A DNA stretch of 14,706 nucleotides from Chloroflexota bacterium. Its GTDB lineage: Bacteria > Chloroflexota > Limnocylindria > Limnocylindrales > CSP1-4. The position numbers and the translations under genes are program-made. Shown here piece after piece: positions 1 to 5,576 of the stretch. Within the stretch, counting starts at the first letter, position 1. Every line of letters begins with the position of its first letter. The stretch is from positions 1 to 14,706 of the forward strand of contig JAJYMP010000416.1 in the NCBI GenBank assembly GCA_021786915.1, given 5' to 3'. The notes under the pieces were generated by a model, which was not told the origin of the DNA, made no database searches, and was given only the letters and a program-made list of their open reading frames with translations.

Positions 1-771
1 CGAGGCGACGAGGGTGACCGTGATGGCCGGCACGGCGATCAACAGGTTGAACAGGGACTGGTCGCCCGGCTGGGAGGGGTCCAGCGAATAGGGCAGGACG
101 CGCCGCTTGGGCATGAACACGTAGGCCGAGAAGACGGCGCCGAGCATCAGCGCCCCGCCGCCGGAGATGTTCATCACGGGCGCGATCAGGCGCAGGTACG
201 GCGGCATCGCGTCGCCGATCGGCTGGCCCGCTGCGTTGAGGAGGTAGCCTGGCGCGGGCAGCGGGGGCATGGCCACCGTGATCGCGATGCCGACGATGGA
301 GAGCACGACCACGAAGGCGGCCACGAGCCGGGACCACCGGTCGCTCGCGAAGTACGACATCGCGAAGACCCCGAGGCTGGTCCCGAGCGTGCCCACCGCG
401 TACACGAACGGCAGCGGGCCGGCGCCGGCGTTCTTCGGGCTGATGGCGCTCACCAGGGAGATGAAGCCCGCGAACAGCAGCAGCGCCGCGTACGCATAGC
501 CGAACCGGGTGCGGGAGAGGAGGAACCCGGTGCCGAGGCCGAGCCAGCCGGCCGTCAGGAGCCCGCCAGCCAGATACCAGGTCCGGTACAGCGGCTCGCT
601 CCAGCCGTTGGCGGCGGCCAGCGCCTCGGCGCCGGAGCCGAGCGTGTAGCACAGCGTCCCGACCGCCCACGCGATCTGGAACCCGTGACGCCGGTCGCGC
701 CACTGGTCCACCAGCAGGACCGTGAACACGGCGGCGAGGATCGCCGTCAGGCCCGGGACTGCCACGCTCAC
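1..771 (-). CDS. Polytopic membrane protein, partial (C-terminus beyond window)
   Basis: An open frame runs without a stop from a GTG at 771-769 to the left edge, giving 257 residues. I translated it directly. It holds about eight hydrophobic segments (near residues 3-21, 30-50, 63-85, 91-110, 120-142, 147-167, 195-217 and 238-257), with short basic loops such as WRDRRH and FMPKRRV, so it is an integral membrane protein. There is no signal peptide beyond the first helix and no catalytic motif that I recognise. A conserved-looking stretch around residues 55-85 (EPLYRTWYLAGGLL, then GLGTGFLL) resembles uncharacterised membrane proteins of Chloroflexota and actinobacteria; I name no function. 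The start overlaps the stop of the upstream MerR-type gene in a GTGA arrangement, so it is probably translationally coupled and may work with that regulator. An alternative GTG lies two codons further in. Confidence 0.8.
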   Translation of the reverse strand, partial: MSVAVPGLTAILAAVFTVLLVDQWRDRRHGFQIAWAVGTLCYTLGSGAEALAAANGWSEPLYRTWYLAGGLLTAGWLGLGTGFLLSRTRFGYAYAALLLFAGFISLVSAISPKNAGAGPLPFVYAVGTLGTSLGVFAMSYFASDRWSRLVAAFVVVLSIVGIAITVAMPPLPAPGYLLNAAGQPIGDAMPPYLRLIAPVMNISGGGALMLGAVFSAYVFMPKRRVLPYSLDPSQPGDQSLFNLLIAVPAITVTLVAS

Positions 772-1760
772 CGTTCTGCGCTCCGCTCGTCTTCCGCCGG
801 CTCAACCGGTTCCGCCGCTTCGCCCGGCTGGTCGCTGCCTGGGGTTTGGTCGCTGCTCGCGTTGCTGCCGACGCCCGCGCGGGCCGGCCGTGACGGTTCG
901 CTGCGCGAACTCATTGTGTTCTCATCGCGCGGCGGCTGGGCAGGGCGGCCGCGCGGCGGCTGAGCGTGGGTGGCCGTGCGCGGCGTCATGGCGGCCGCAC
1001 GTGGCGGCTGCGCGGCGGCGTCGCCACGAGCGGCGCCCGGCCCCCGCACGGGCTCGCCCGGGAGAGCCGCGGGCGACTGGCGACGGGATGCGGCCGACTC
1101 CCGCGCGACGACCTCGTGGCCGGCGACGAAGGCGAGCAGCAGCCGGTCGAGCAGCCAGGTCGAGGCGTCGAACATCTCGCCGATCCTCACGGCATCGACC
1201 CCCCGCCGCCGCGCCATGACGCTGAGCTCGGCGAGGAACGGGCGGCGCGCGGAGACGAACATCGAGACCGCGTCGGCGAGCGGCACGCCGTACAGCCCAA
1301 GGCGCTCGCCGATGTGCGCCGCGAGGTCGATGGCCTCGCGCTCGGCGATCGCGCGCGCCTGCCCCGTCTCGTCGAGGTGGCGGACGAGCGCGTCCACCAG
1401 CTGGCGGCCGAGCTCCCGAAACGAGTCGCGGTCCCCGGCCGGCACGCGGGTCCGCGGGTCCAGCCAGCTCCCGTGCTGCTCGCTGTAGCGGCGGCGATAG
1501 GCGGCCGACAGCCGCTCCACGTTCGAGCCGAGCGACGCGAGCCCGTGGTCCGGCCCCGTGCGGCGCGCGGCGATCAGGCGCTCCAGCGCCTTGCGCTCGA
1601 ATCGGCGGTGGCCGCCAGGCGTGGTGAACGCCGGCACCCGCCCCTCGTCCGCCCAGCGGCGGAGGGTGTCCGGGTCCACGCCGAGGAGGCGGCTGGCCGC
1701 GCCGAGGGGGAGCCGCTCGGGCCGGGAGTGCTCTGCAGGCGGCTGCGGGTCACTGGCCAC
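768..1760 (-). CDS. MerR/excisionase-type HTH regulator with helical sensor region and disordered tail
   Basis: Predicted cytoplasmic DNA-binding protein of 330 residues. Residues 18-67 form a MerR/excisionase-type winged HTH: LPLGAASRLLGVDPDTLRRW is the helix-turn-helix and FTTPGGHRRF the wing. Residues 80-220 are alpha-helical (FRELGRQLVDALVRHL, then AVSMFVSARRPFLAEL) and resemble the RsbRD N-terminal/PucR-type sensor helices found fused to HTHs. That is a family resemblance, not proof. Residues 221-330 are low complexity: first Arg/Pro-rich with QPPR repeats, then Ser/Pro/Glu-rich, probably disordered. I chose the GTG at 1760-1758 because GGGAGA lies 4 nt upstream. The longer frame starts from a TTG at 1808 with no Shine-Dalgarno sequence. 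The stop overlaps the start of the membrane-protein gene, suggesting a two-gene operon. No metal-binding Cys pattern is seen, so it is unlikely to be a metal-sensing MerR. Confidence 0.85.
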   Translation of the reverse strand: MASDPQPPAEHSRPERLPLGAASRLLGVDPDTLRRWADEGRVPAFTTPGGHRRFERKALERLIAARRTGPDHGLASLGSNVERLSAAYRRRYSEQHGSWLDPRTRVPAGDRDSFRELGRQLVDALVRHLDETGQARAIAEREAIDLAAHIGERLGLYGVPLADAVSMFVSARRPFLAELSVMARRRGVDAVRIGEMFDASTWLLDRLLLAFVAGHEVVARESAASRRQSPAALPGEPVRGPGAARGDAAAQPPRAAAMTPRTATHAQPPRGRPAQPPRDENTMSSRSEPSRPARAGVGSNASSDQTPGSDQPGEAAEPVEPAEDERSAER

Positions 1761-1851
1761 GGTCTCTCCCGGTGGAACGCCCGGAACTCCGTGCGCAACG
1801 AAGATCAAACCTTGGCAAATCTAGGCTCGCCCGGAGGGACATGCGGCCGCG

Positions 1852-1857
1852 AGTGTA
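1852..1857 (-). promoter_or_regulatory. Candidate -10 box for the MerR-type gene
   Basis: The minus strand reads TACACT, the same hexamer seen in front of the tRNA gene. Transcription from about 1845 would give a leader of roughly 85 nt to the GTG at 1760. No clear -35 hexamer is visible at 16-18 bp. The leader carries a 30-codon ORF (ATG 1842 to stop 1750). Confidence 0.4.
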
Positions 1858-1922
1858 GCACCGGATCTGACGTGGCCGGCGGCCCGGCGGATGGCGCGGG
1901 CTGCGGGGCAATCTGGGCGGTC

Positions 1923-2276
1923 TCAGGCCAACACGAACTCGTGGTCGTCCCGGTGCAAGCCGTCGCACAGGCCGAGGGAGGGAGGCTCCGTGGGCAGCAT
2001 CACCGGCCGCATGATCTCCCGAACCGTGCCCCGGCGGCAGATCCGGTAGCCGTGCTCAGCCATCCACCGGCGGACGCACGCAGGATCCGAGTGGAACTGG
2101 TGCGGTCCCGGGTTCACAGGCGCGGTCTCGGTCCAGCCGGCCGGCACCTCGGGGGCCACGATGTCGAGCAGGCTCACCCGCCACGGCGTCCCGGGGACGA
2201 CCTCACGGCAGCCGTCGCAGCGGATCGCGATGTTGTCGCTGACAATCGTCCGGATCGTCACGCCCATGATCTCCAT
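1923..2276 (-). CDS. Small Cys/His-rich protein of unknown function
   Basis: This 117-residue protein has a candidate zinc site: Cys20-x2-Cys23 (RCDGCREVV), then His59, His62 and Cys67 in the stretch PHQFHSDPACVRRWM. Cys80 and Cys104 are further on. The layout CxxC plus HxxxxC followed by a helix (CVRRWMAEHG) is like short zinc-ribbon/FCS-type modules. I do not recognise the family and assign no function. No signal peptide or membrane segment is present, so it is probably cytoplasmic. The ATG at 2276 has no Shine-Dalgarno but sits 8 nt after TATCCT, fitting a leaderless message. An internal ATG three codons in has GGAG too close to be convincing. It lies alone between the MerR unit and the tRNA gene on the same strand. 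Confidence 0.7.
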   Translation of the reverse strand: MEIMGVTIRTIVSDNIAIRCDGCREVVPGTPWRVSLLDIVAPEVPAGWTETAPVNPGPHQFHSDPACVRRWMAEHGYRICRRGTVREIMRPVMLPTEPPSLGLCDGLHRDDHEFVLA

Positions 2277-2284
2277 CGCCGCGC

Positions 2285-2290
2285 AGGATA
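2285..2290 (-). promoter_or_regulatory. Candidate -10 box for the 117-aa gene (leaderless type)
   Basis: TATCCT preceded by TGG (extended -10-like) lies 8 nt upstream of the ATG at 2276. A start site 7-9 nt downstream would give a message with a leader of 0-2 nt. Confidence 0.45.
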
Positions 2291-2376
2291 CCAGCCCGGC
2301 GAGCGACAGGATGGAGTCTTGTCCCTGCTGGGCCGATGGCTCATGGCCGACGGCGCGGCCGGCGAGTGCAGGGCGG

Positions 2377-2453
2377 TGGTACCCCCAACCGGATTCGAAC
2401 CGGTGATCTCCGCCTTGAAAGGGCGGCGTCCTAGGCCTCTAGACGATGGGGGC
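2377..2453 (-). tRNA. tRNA-Glu (anticodon UUC), CCA encoded
   Basis: The minus strand folds into a full cloverleaf of 77 nt including CCA. The acceptor arm is GCCCCCA pairing with TGGGGGT, with a G1-U72 wobble as the terminal pair. The D arm is GTCTAGAGGCCTAGGAC. The anticodon stem CCGCC/GGCGG encloses the loop CTTTCAA with anticodon TTC, which reads GAA/GAG glutamate codons. The T arm is ACCGG-TTCGAAT-CCGGT. The discriminator base is A at 2380 and the CCA end is encoded at 2379-2377. It appears to be a single-gene unit with its own promoter. Confidence 0.97.
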
Positions 2454-2477
2454 ACGGCCCTCGGGAAGGGCCGGCCA

Positions 2478-2483
2478 AGTGTA
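2478..2483 (-). promoter_or_regulatory. Candidate -10 box for tRNA-Glu
   Basis: TACACT on the minus strand predicts initiation near 2471, about 18 nt before the mature tRNA 5' end. The short leader contains a small hairpin (GGCCCT/AGGGCC, 2456-2461 with 2467-2472, 5-nt loop). No convincing -35 box is seen. Confidence 0.45.
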
Positions 2484-2571
2484 CCAAGCGGTCATCGGCA
2501 CACGCCCCTGGCGCTTCCTCGATTGCCCCGGCCGAACCCTGGGACGAGGCGGGGTTCCGGCTGGCCATCGG

Positions 2572-2985
2572 CTAGCCCGCCTTTGTGCCCGTCCAGATGA
2601 GGCTCATGACCACCGCCCCGGCCAGCAGGAGCATCGCGGCGGCCGCGATCAGCCCGCCAACCAGCGCCGTGAGCACGGCCGTCCCGTCGCGGCCCTCTCG
2701 GCCCGCGCTGACGACCTTGCCCAGCGACATGACCGCAACGACGGCGAGCACGATGCCGCACACGGCCAGACCAGTGGCCATCATCGGCACCTGATAGGCC
2801 TGGTTGGCGTCGCGGACGAAGACCGACCATGCCAGGAACGCGAGCCCGCCGGCCAGCGCGACGCCGAGCGTGACGCGCAGCGGGGTGACGCGCAGGGGAC
2901 CGATGTGCGGTCCGCGCACGGCGGGCTGGACGCCCTCGGCCCTGGTTCGCGGTGCGCGCGGCTTCGCGCGCCGGTTGCGGCTCAT
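2572..2985 (-). CDS. Small three-helix membrane protein, unknown function
   Basis: The protein has 137 residues. A strongly basic N-terminal tail (residues 1-35, MSRNRRAKPRAPRTR) is followed by three hydrophobic segments near 37-57, 65-87 and 104-131. The positive-inside rule would put the tail in the cytoplasm and the C-terminus outside. No catalytic or ligand motif is visible and I do not recognise the family. The ATG at 2985 has no Shine-Dalgarno but follows TACGCT by 7 nt, so the mRNA is probably leaderless. It reads toward tRNA-Glu on the same strand, about 118 bp upstream of it, but the tRNA appears to have its own promoter. Confidence 0.75.
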   Translation of the reverse strand: MSRNRRAKPRAPRTRAEGVQPAVRGPHIGPLRVTPLRVTLGVALAGGLAFLAWSVFVRDANQAYQVPMMATGLAVCGIVLAVVAVMSLGKVVSAGREGRDGTAVLTALVGGLIAAAAMLLLAGAVVMSLIWTGTKAG

Positions 2986-2992
2986 GAGGGCG

Positions 2993-2998
2993 AGCGTA
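2993..2998 (-). promoter_or_regulatory. Candidate -10 box for the 137-aa membrane protein (leaderless type)
   Basis: TACGCT on the minus strand ends 7 nt before the ATG at 2985, placing +1 at or one base before the A of the start codon. Confidence 0.45.
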
Positions 2999-3127
2999 GC
3001 AGGGGACGGCCTCGACGGCAGACGAATCGCCCCGACTCCGCTTCGCCCCCAGCCTTCACCAGCGCGGGTCCGCCTCGCCGCGCGCCGGCGGCCGAGTCGC
3101 GCTGGGGTCGCCGCGCGCCGTGGCGTG

Positions 3128-3158
3128 CGCGGACGCCGGCCCGAGCCGGGGGTCCGCG
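3128..3158 (-). terminator. Candidate hairpin after the methyltransferase gene
   Basis: The 248-bp gap 2986-3233 holds no gene that I can support. Within it, CGCGGAC (3128-3134) pairs with GTCCGCG (3152-3158). Inside that, CCGGC (3136-3140) pairs with GCCGG (3145-3149) around a CCGA loop, with a small asymmetric internal loop between the two stems. It lies 75 bp downstream of the methyltransferase stop. There is no T-run, so intrinsic termination is uncertain; this region is very GC-rich and folds easily. Confidence 0.35.
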
Positions 3159-3233
3159 GCGCGGCGCGTGCGCGCGGGTGGCGCTCCTGACCCCGACGCG
3201 ACTCAGCCCGCGAGGGACCAGCGGATCGGGACG

Positions 3234-3896
3234 CTAGCGCGGGGCCGCCTCGCCCTCAGCCGCGTCGGCAGCCGTGTCCTCGGGTGCGACGCCGCCTCGC
3301 CAGCGGTGGTAGACGGCGACGTTCCACGACAGGCGGGGGCGCTTCATCGCGGCGCCGACACTCCGCCCGCGCTCGCCGAAACCCTCGTCCAGGAACGCCT
3401 GCCCGTCCTCGATCGAGGCGAAGGTCCAGAAGCAGTGCAGCACGCGGATCTTGAACCCGCCGCTGAGGAACGGGCCGCCGCGCTGGCTCCATTCGCGGTA
3501 CTGCGGTGCCGCGGGATCGGCCAGCGCCGAGACCTCGTCCCGCCCGTAGTCGTGGACCACGAGCAGCCGGCCCCCGGGACGCAGCACGCGGTCCGCCTCC
3601 ACGAGATCAGGCTGCCTCACCCCCTCGAAGCCCTGCCACAGCGCCACCAGGGCGTCCACGCTCCCGTCTGACAGCTCCAGGCGGAGCGGGTCGCGCGCCG
3701 TCACGTCGTGGGCGCGGAGGCCGGTGGCCAGGAGGCTCGCGCGGAGGGATCCCTCGGGCACGCCCAAGAGCGCCACGTCACGGCCGCCCAGAGGGCCCAG
3801 CGCGTCGAGCGCGCGGACGATCTTGCCCTCGGCATCGGCGGCCGCTCGGAGGCGCCTGGCCAGCGGCTCGGGCAGGTCGAACGGAAGGTCAGCCAC
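3234..3896 (-). CDS. SAM-dependent methyltransferase-like protein (degenerate cofactor motif)
   Basis: This 220-residue protein has a class I methyltransferase-like fold by pattern. Residues 39-66 would be strand 1 to strand 2 (RDVALLGVPEGS, then LRAHDVTARDP), 75-92 a motif like Methyltransf_11 (SDGSVDALVALWQGFEGV), and 96-116 the diagnostic post-IV segment (PDLVEADRVLRPGGRLLVVHDYG). Motif I, normally hD/ExGxGxG, is instead ALLGVPEGS, so the glycine loop is weak. SAM binding may be altered or the protein may be a catalytically changed relative. The C-terminal half (FKIRVLHCFWTFASIEDGQAF) is less typical. Residues 203-220 are an acidic/Ala tail. Cytoplasmic; substrate unknown. The GTG at 3896 lacks a Shine-Dalgarno and lies 8 nt after TATCCT. 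It follows the GH13 gene after 84 bp on the same strand but probably has its own promoter. Confidence 0.75.
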   Translation of the reverse strand: MADLPFDLPEPLARRLRAAADAEGKIVRALDALGPLGGRDVALLGVPEGSLRASLLATGLRAHDVTARDPLRLELSDGSVDALVALWQGFEGVRQPDLVEADRVLRPGGRLLVVHDYGRDEVSALADPAAPQYREWSQRGGPFLSGGFKIRVLHCFWTFASIEDGQAFLDEGFGERGRSVGAAMKRPRLSWNVAVYHRWRGGVAPEDTAADAAEGEAAPR

Positions 3897-3904
3897 GAGG
3901 GTCG

Positions 3905-3910
3905 AGGATA
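3905..3910 (-). promoter_or_regulatory. Candidate -10 box for the methyltransferase-like gene
   Basis: TATCCT on the minus strand lies 8 nt before the GTG at 3896, with the same hexamer and spacing as in front of the 117-aa gene. It predicts a message with almost no leader. Confidence 0.4.
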
Positions 3911-3980
3911 CGCGGCGCGAGTCCGGGCGGCATGCACTGCCGGGTGGATCGGGGTTGGCGCATGCCGGAACGCACGCCGG

Positions 3981-5540
3981 TCAGCGCGCGGGCCGCAGGA
4001 CGATCCCTGCGCGCGGCGGGACCGCAACGGCCAGAGCGCCGTCGGCGGGCACAGCGACGGCCGCTGGCGGCGACCCGGGCAGGGCCACCGCCTCGAGCAC
4101 GCGGCCAGCCGCCTCGGACGCGGCCAGCGGCAGCACCACGCCCTCCTCGGCCGCGTTGACCGCCACGACGGCGACATCGCCGCCCACATCCGCCCGCACG
4201 TAGCCCATCGCCAGCCCGGCCCCACCGGCAACCCGGAAGGTCCCGCGCCGAAGCGCCTCCGAGCCGTGCCGCATCGCGAGCACCGCCTTCGTCCAGGCCA
4301 GGCCGTCGCGGTCCCAGCGGGCCTCGTCCCACGGGAACGAGCGCCGGCAGTCGGGATCGTGGTCGCCCTCCACGCCCACCTCGTCGCCGTAGTAGATGCA
4401 CGGCGCCCCCGGCAGCGTCGCGAGCAGCAGGGTGGCCAGCCGCCAGGCGCCAGCGTCGCGACCGGCGAGCGTCCGGAAGCGCGGCGAATCGTGGCTGTCG
4501 AGCAGGTTGAGCTGGACGTGGGTCACGGCCGGGTCGTAGAGCGCCATGAGCCGCTCGAGCTCCTGGCCCAGGCCAGCCCCGTCGCGGACCACGGTGCCCC
4601 GCGCGTACTCGCCCTGCCGGCCCACGACCACCGGGTCCAGGTGGCCCTGCGCCGCGAACCCGAGGACCGCGAACGCGAGCGGGTAGTTCATCACCGCGTC
4701 GAACCGGTCGCCCGCCAGCCACTCGGGGCACTCGTGCCAGATCTCGCCCACGATGTACGCCTCGGGGTTCACCGCCCGGACGCGACGCCGGAACTCCTCC
4801 CAGAAGCCCTGGGTGTGGATCTCGGTAGGGACGTCGAGGCGCCAGCCGTCGATGCCGAAGCGGAGCCAGTGCTCGGCCACCGTCATCACGTGCTCGCGGA
4901 CCTGAGGGTTGTCCGTGTTGAGCTTGGGCAGCGCGGGCAGGCCCCACCAGGCCCGGTAGCCGAGGCGCCGGAACGATTCGTCGCCCTTCGCGTCCCACGT
5001 GGATTCGTGGGGCGTGTCCACGGGCCACTCGTCGCGGTCGCCGTGCCAGGGGTACGGACGGAACGGGCGCGCGCCCTGGAGCGCCGCCGGGTGGAAGTGG
5101 AACCACTCGCGGTACGGCGAGGCGGCGCCGTTCTCCAGCACGTGGTGGAACGGCCAGAAGCCGCGCCCGGTGTGGTTGAACACACCGTCGAGGACGACTC
5201 TCATCCCGCGGGCGTGCGCCTCGTCGAGCAGCACCCGGAGCGCGTCGTCGCCTCCCAGCAGCGGGTCGACCGCCAGGTAGTCGTACGTGTGGTAGCGGTG
5301 GTTCGACGCCGACGCGAAGATGGGCGTCAGGTACAGCGCCGTGACCCCGAGGTCGGCCAGGTACGGCAGCCGGTCGGCGATCCCGAGCAGGTCGCCGCCC
5401 TTGAACCCGTGGCTCGTCGGGGCGTCGTCCCAGGGCTCCAGGGGCCCCGGGGCGGGAACGCGGCCGGAGCGCGCGAAGCGGTCGGGGAAGATCTCGTAGA
5501 AGACGGCGTCGCGGGCCCAGTCGGGCGTGTCGATCGGCAT
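3981..5540 (-). CDS. Cytoplasmic GH13 alpha-glucan hydrolase (neopullulanase/cyclomaltodextrinase type)
   Basis: Hydrolyses alpha-1,4 (possibly alpha-1,6) links in imported maltodextrins, cyclodextrins or pullulan fragments. The 519 residues begin directly at the catalytic barrel (DAVFYEIFPDRFA). All GH13 signature regions are present: region I DGVFNH (Asp118, Asn122, His123); region V LPKLN at 204-208, typical of subfamily 20; region II GWRLDV with nucleophile Asp236; region III GEIWHE with acid/base Glu266; region IV LLDSHD with Asp351. The C-terminal beta domain is Ala/Val-rich (from about 430). No signal peptide is seen, so it should be cytoplasmic. Typical subfamily members are near 580-590 residues with an N-terminal CBM34 dimerisation domain, which is missing here. 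The ATG has no Shine-Dalgarno; TAGACT lies exactly 6 nt upstream. It is divergent from the secreted amylase, 36 bp away. Exact substrate is inferred. Confidence 0.93.
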   Translation of the reverse strand: MPIDTPDWARDAVFYEIFPDRFARSGRVPAPGPLEPWDDAPTSHGFKGGDLLGIADRLPYLADLGVTALYLTPIFASASNHRYHTYDYLAVDPLLGGDDALRVLLDEAHARGMRVVLDGVFNHTGRGFWPFHHVLENGAASPYREWFHFHPAALQGARPFRPYPWHGDRDEWPVDTPHESTWDAKGDESFRRLGYRAWWGLPALPKLNTDNPQVREHVMTVAEHWLRFGIDGWRLDVPTEIHTQGFWEEFRRRVRAVNPEAYIVGEIWHECPEWLAGDRFDAVMNYPLAFAVLGFAAQGHLDPVVVGRQGEYARGTVVRDGAGLGQELERLMALYDPAVTHVQLNLLDSHDSPRFRTLAGRDAGAWRLATLLLATLPGAPCIYYGDEVGVEGDHDPDCRRSFPWDEARWDRDGLAWTKAVLAMRHGSEALRRGTFRVAGGAGLAMGYVRADVGGDVAVVAVNAAEEGVVLPLAASEAAGRVLEAVALPGSPPAAVAVPADGALAVAVPPRAGIVLRPAR

Positions 5541-5546
5541 CGCGAG

Positions 5547-5552
5547 AGTCTA
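5547..5552 (-). promoter_or_regulatory. -10 box for the cytoplasmic GH13 gene; leaderless start predicted
   Basis: The minus strand reads TAGACT, then six bases, then the ATG at 5540. With a normal -10 to +1 distance the first transcribed base is the A of ATG. It mirrors the box at 5565-5570. No consensus -35 is visible. Confidence 0.6.
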
Positions 5553-5564
5553 CGGTGCGCCCGA

Positions 5565-5570
5565 TAGACT
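5565..5570 (+). promoter_or_regulatory. -10 box for the secreted GH13 amylase; leaderless start predicted
   Basis: TAGACT, then six bases (GGCGAC), then the GTG at 5577, placing +1 on the G of GTG. There is no Shine-Dalgarno in this gap. The -35 region of this promoter would fall on the -10-to-start interval of the opposite gene, so the two polymerases should compete. Confidence 0.6.
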
Positions 5571-5576
5571 GGCGAC

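Noticed and set aside
790..820. AACCGGTT palindrome near 808 as another LacI operator
   Set aside because: It lies inside the coding tail of the MerR-type gene, lacks the TTTAG flank and repeat context, and this 8-mer is common in GC-rich DNA.
927..962. GCGCGGCGGCTG repeated 24 bp apart as a regulatory repeat
   Set aside because: It encodes the QPPR repeats of the disordered tail in frame; simple low-complexity coding is enough to explain it.
966..2600. Long plus-strand open frame of 544 codons
   Set aside because: It runs antisense through the MerR-type gene, the small Cys/His protein and the tRNA; its composition is Arg/Gly/Pro-rich and no domain is seen. It is a GC-driven shadow.
2986..3233. 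Possible small gene in the GC-rich gap
   Set aside because: Open frames here on both strands are Arg/Ala/Pro-rich continuations of shadows with no ribosome site or -10 box at a fitting distance; only a hairpin was supportable.
3708..5567. Plus-strand open frame of 619 codons antisense to the GH13 gene
   Set aside because: The minus strand encodes all GH13 signature regions here; the antisense frame is rich in Arg, Val, Glu and His and has no recognisable fold.
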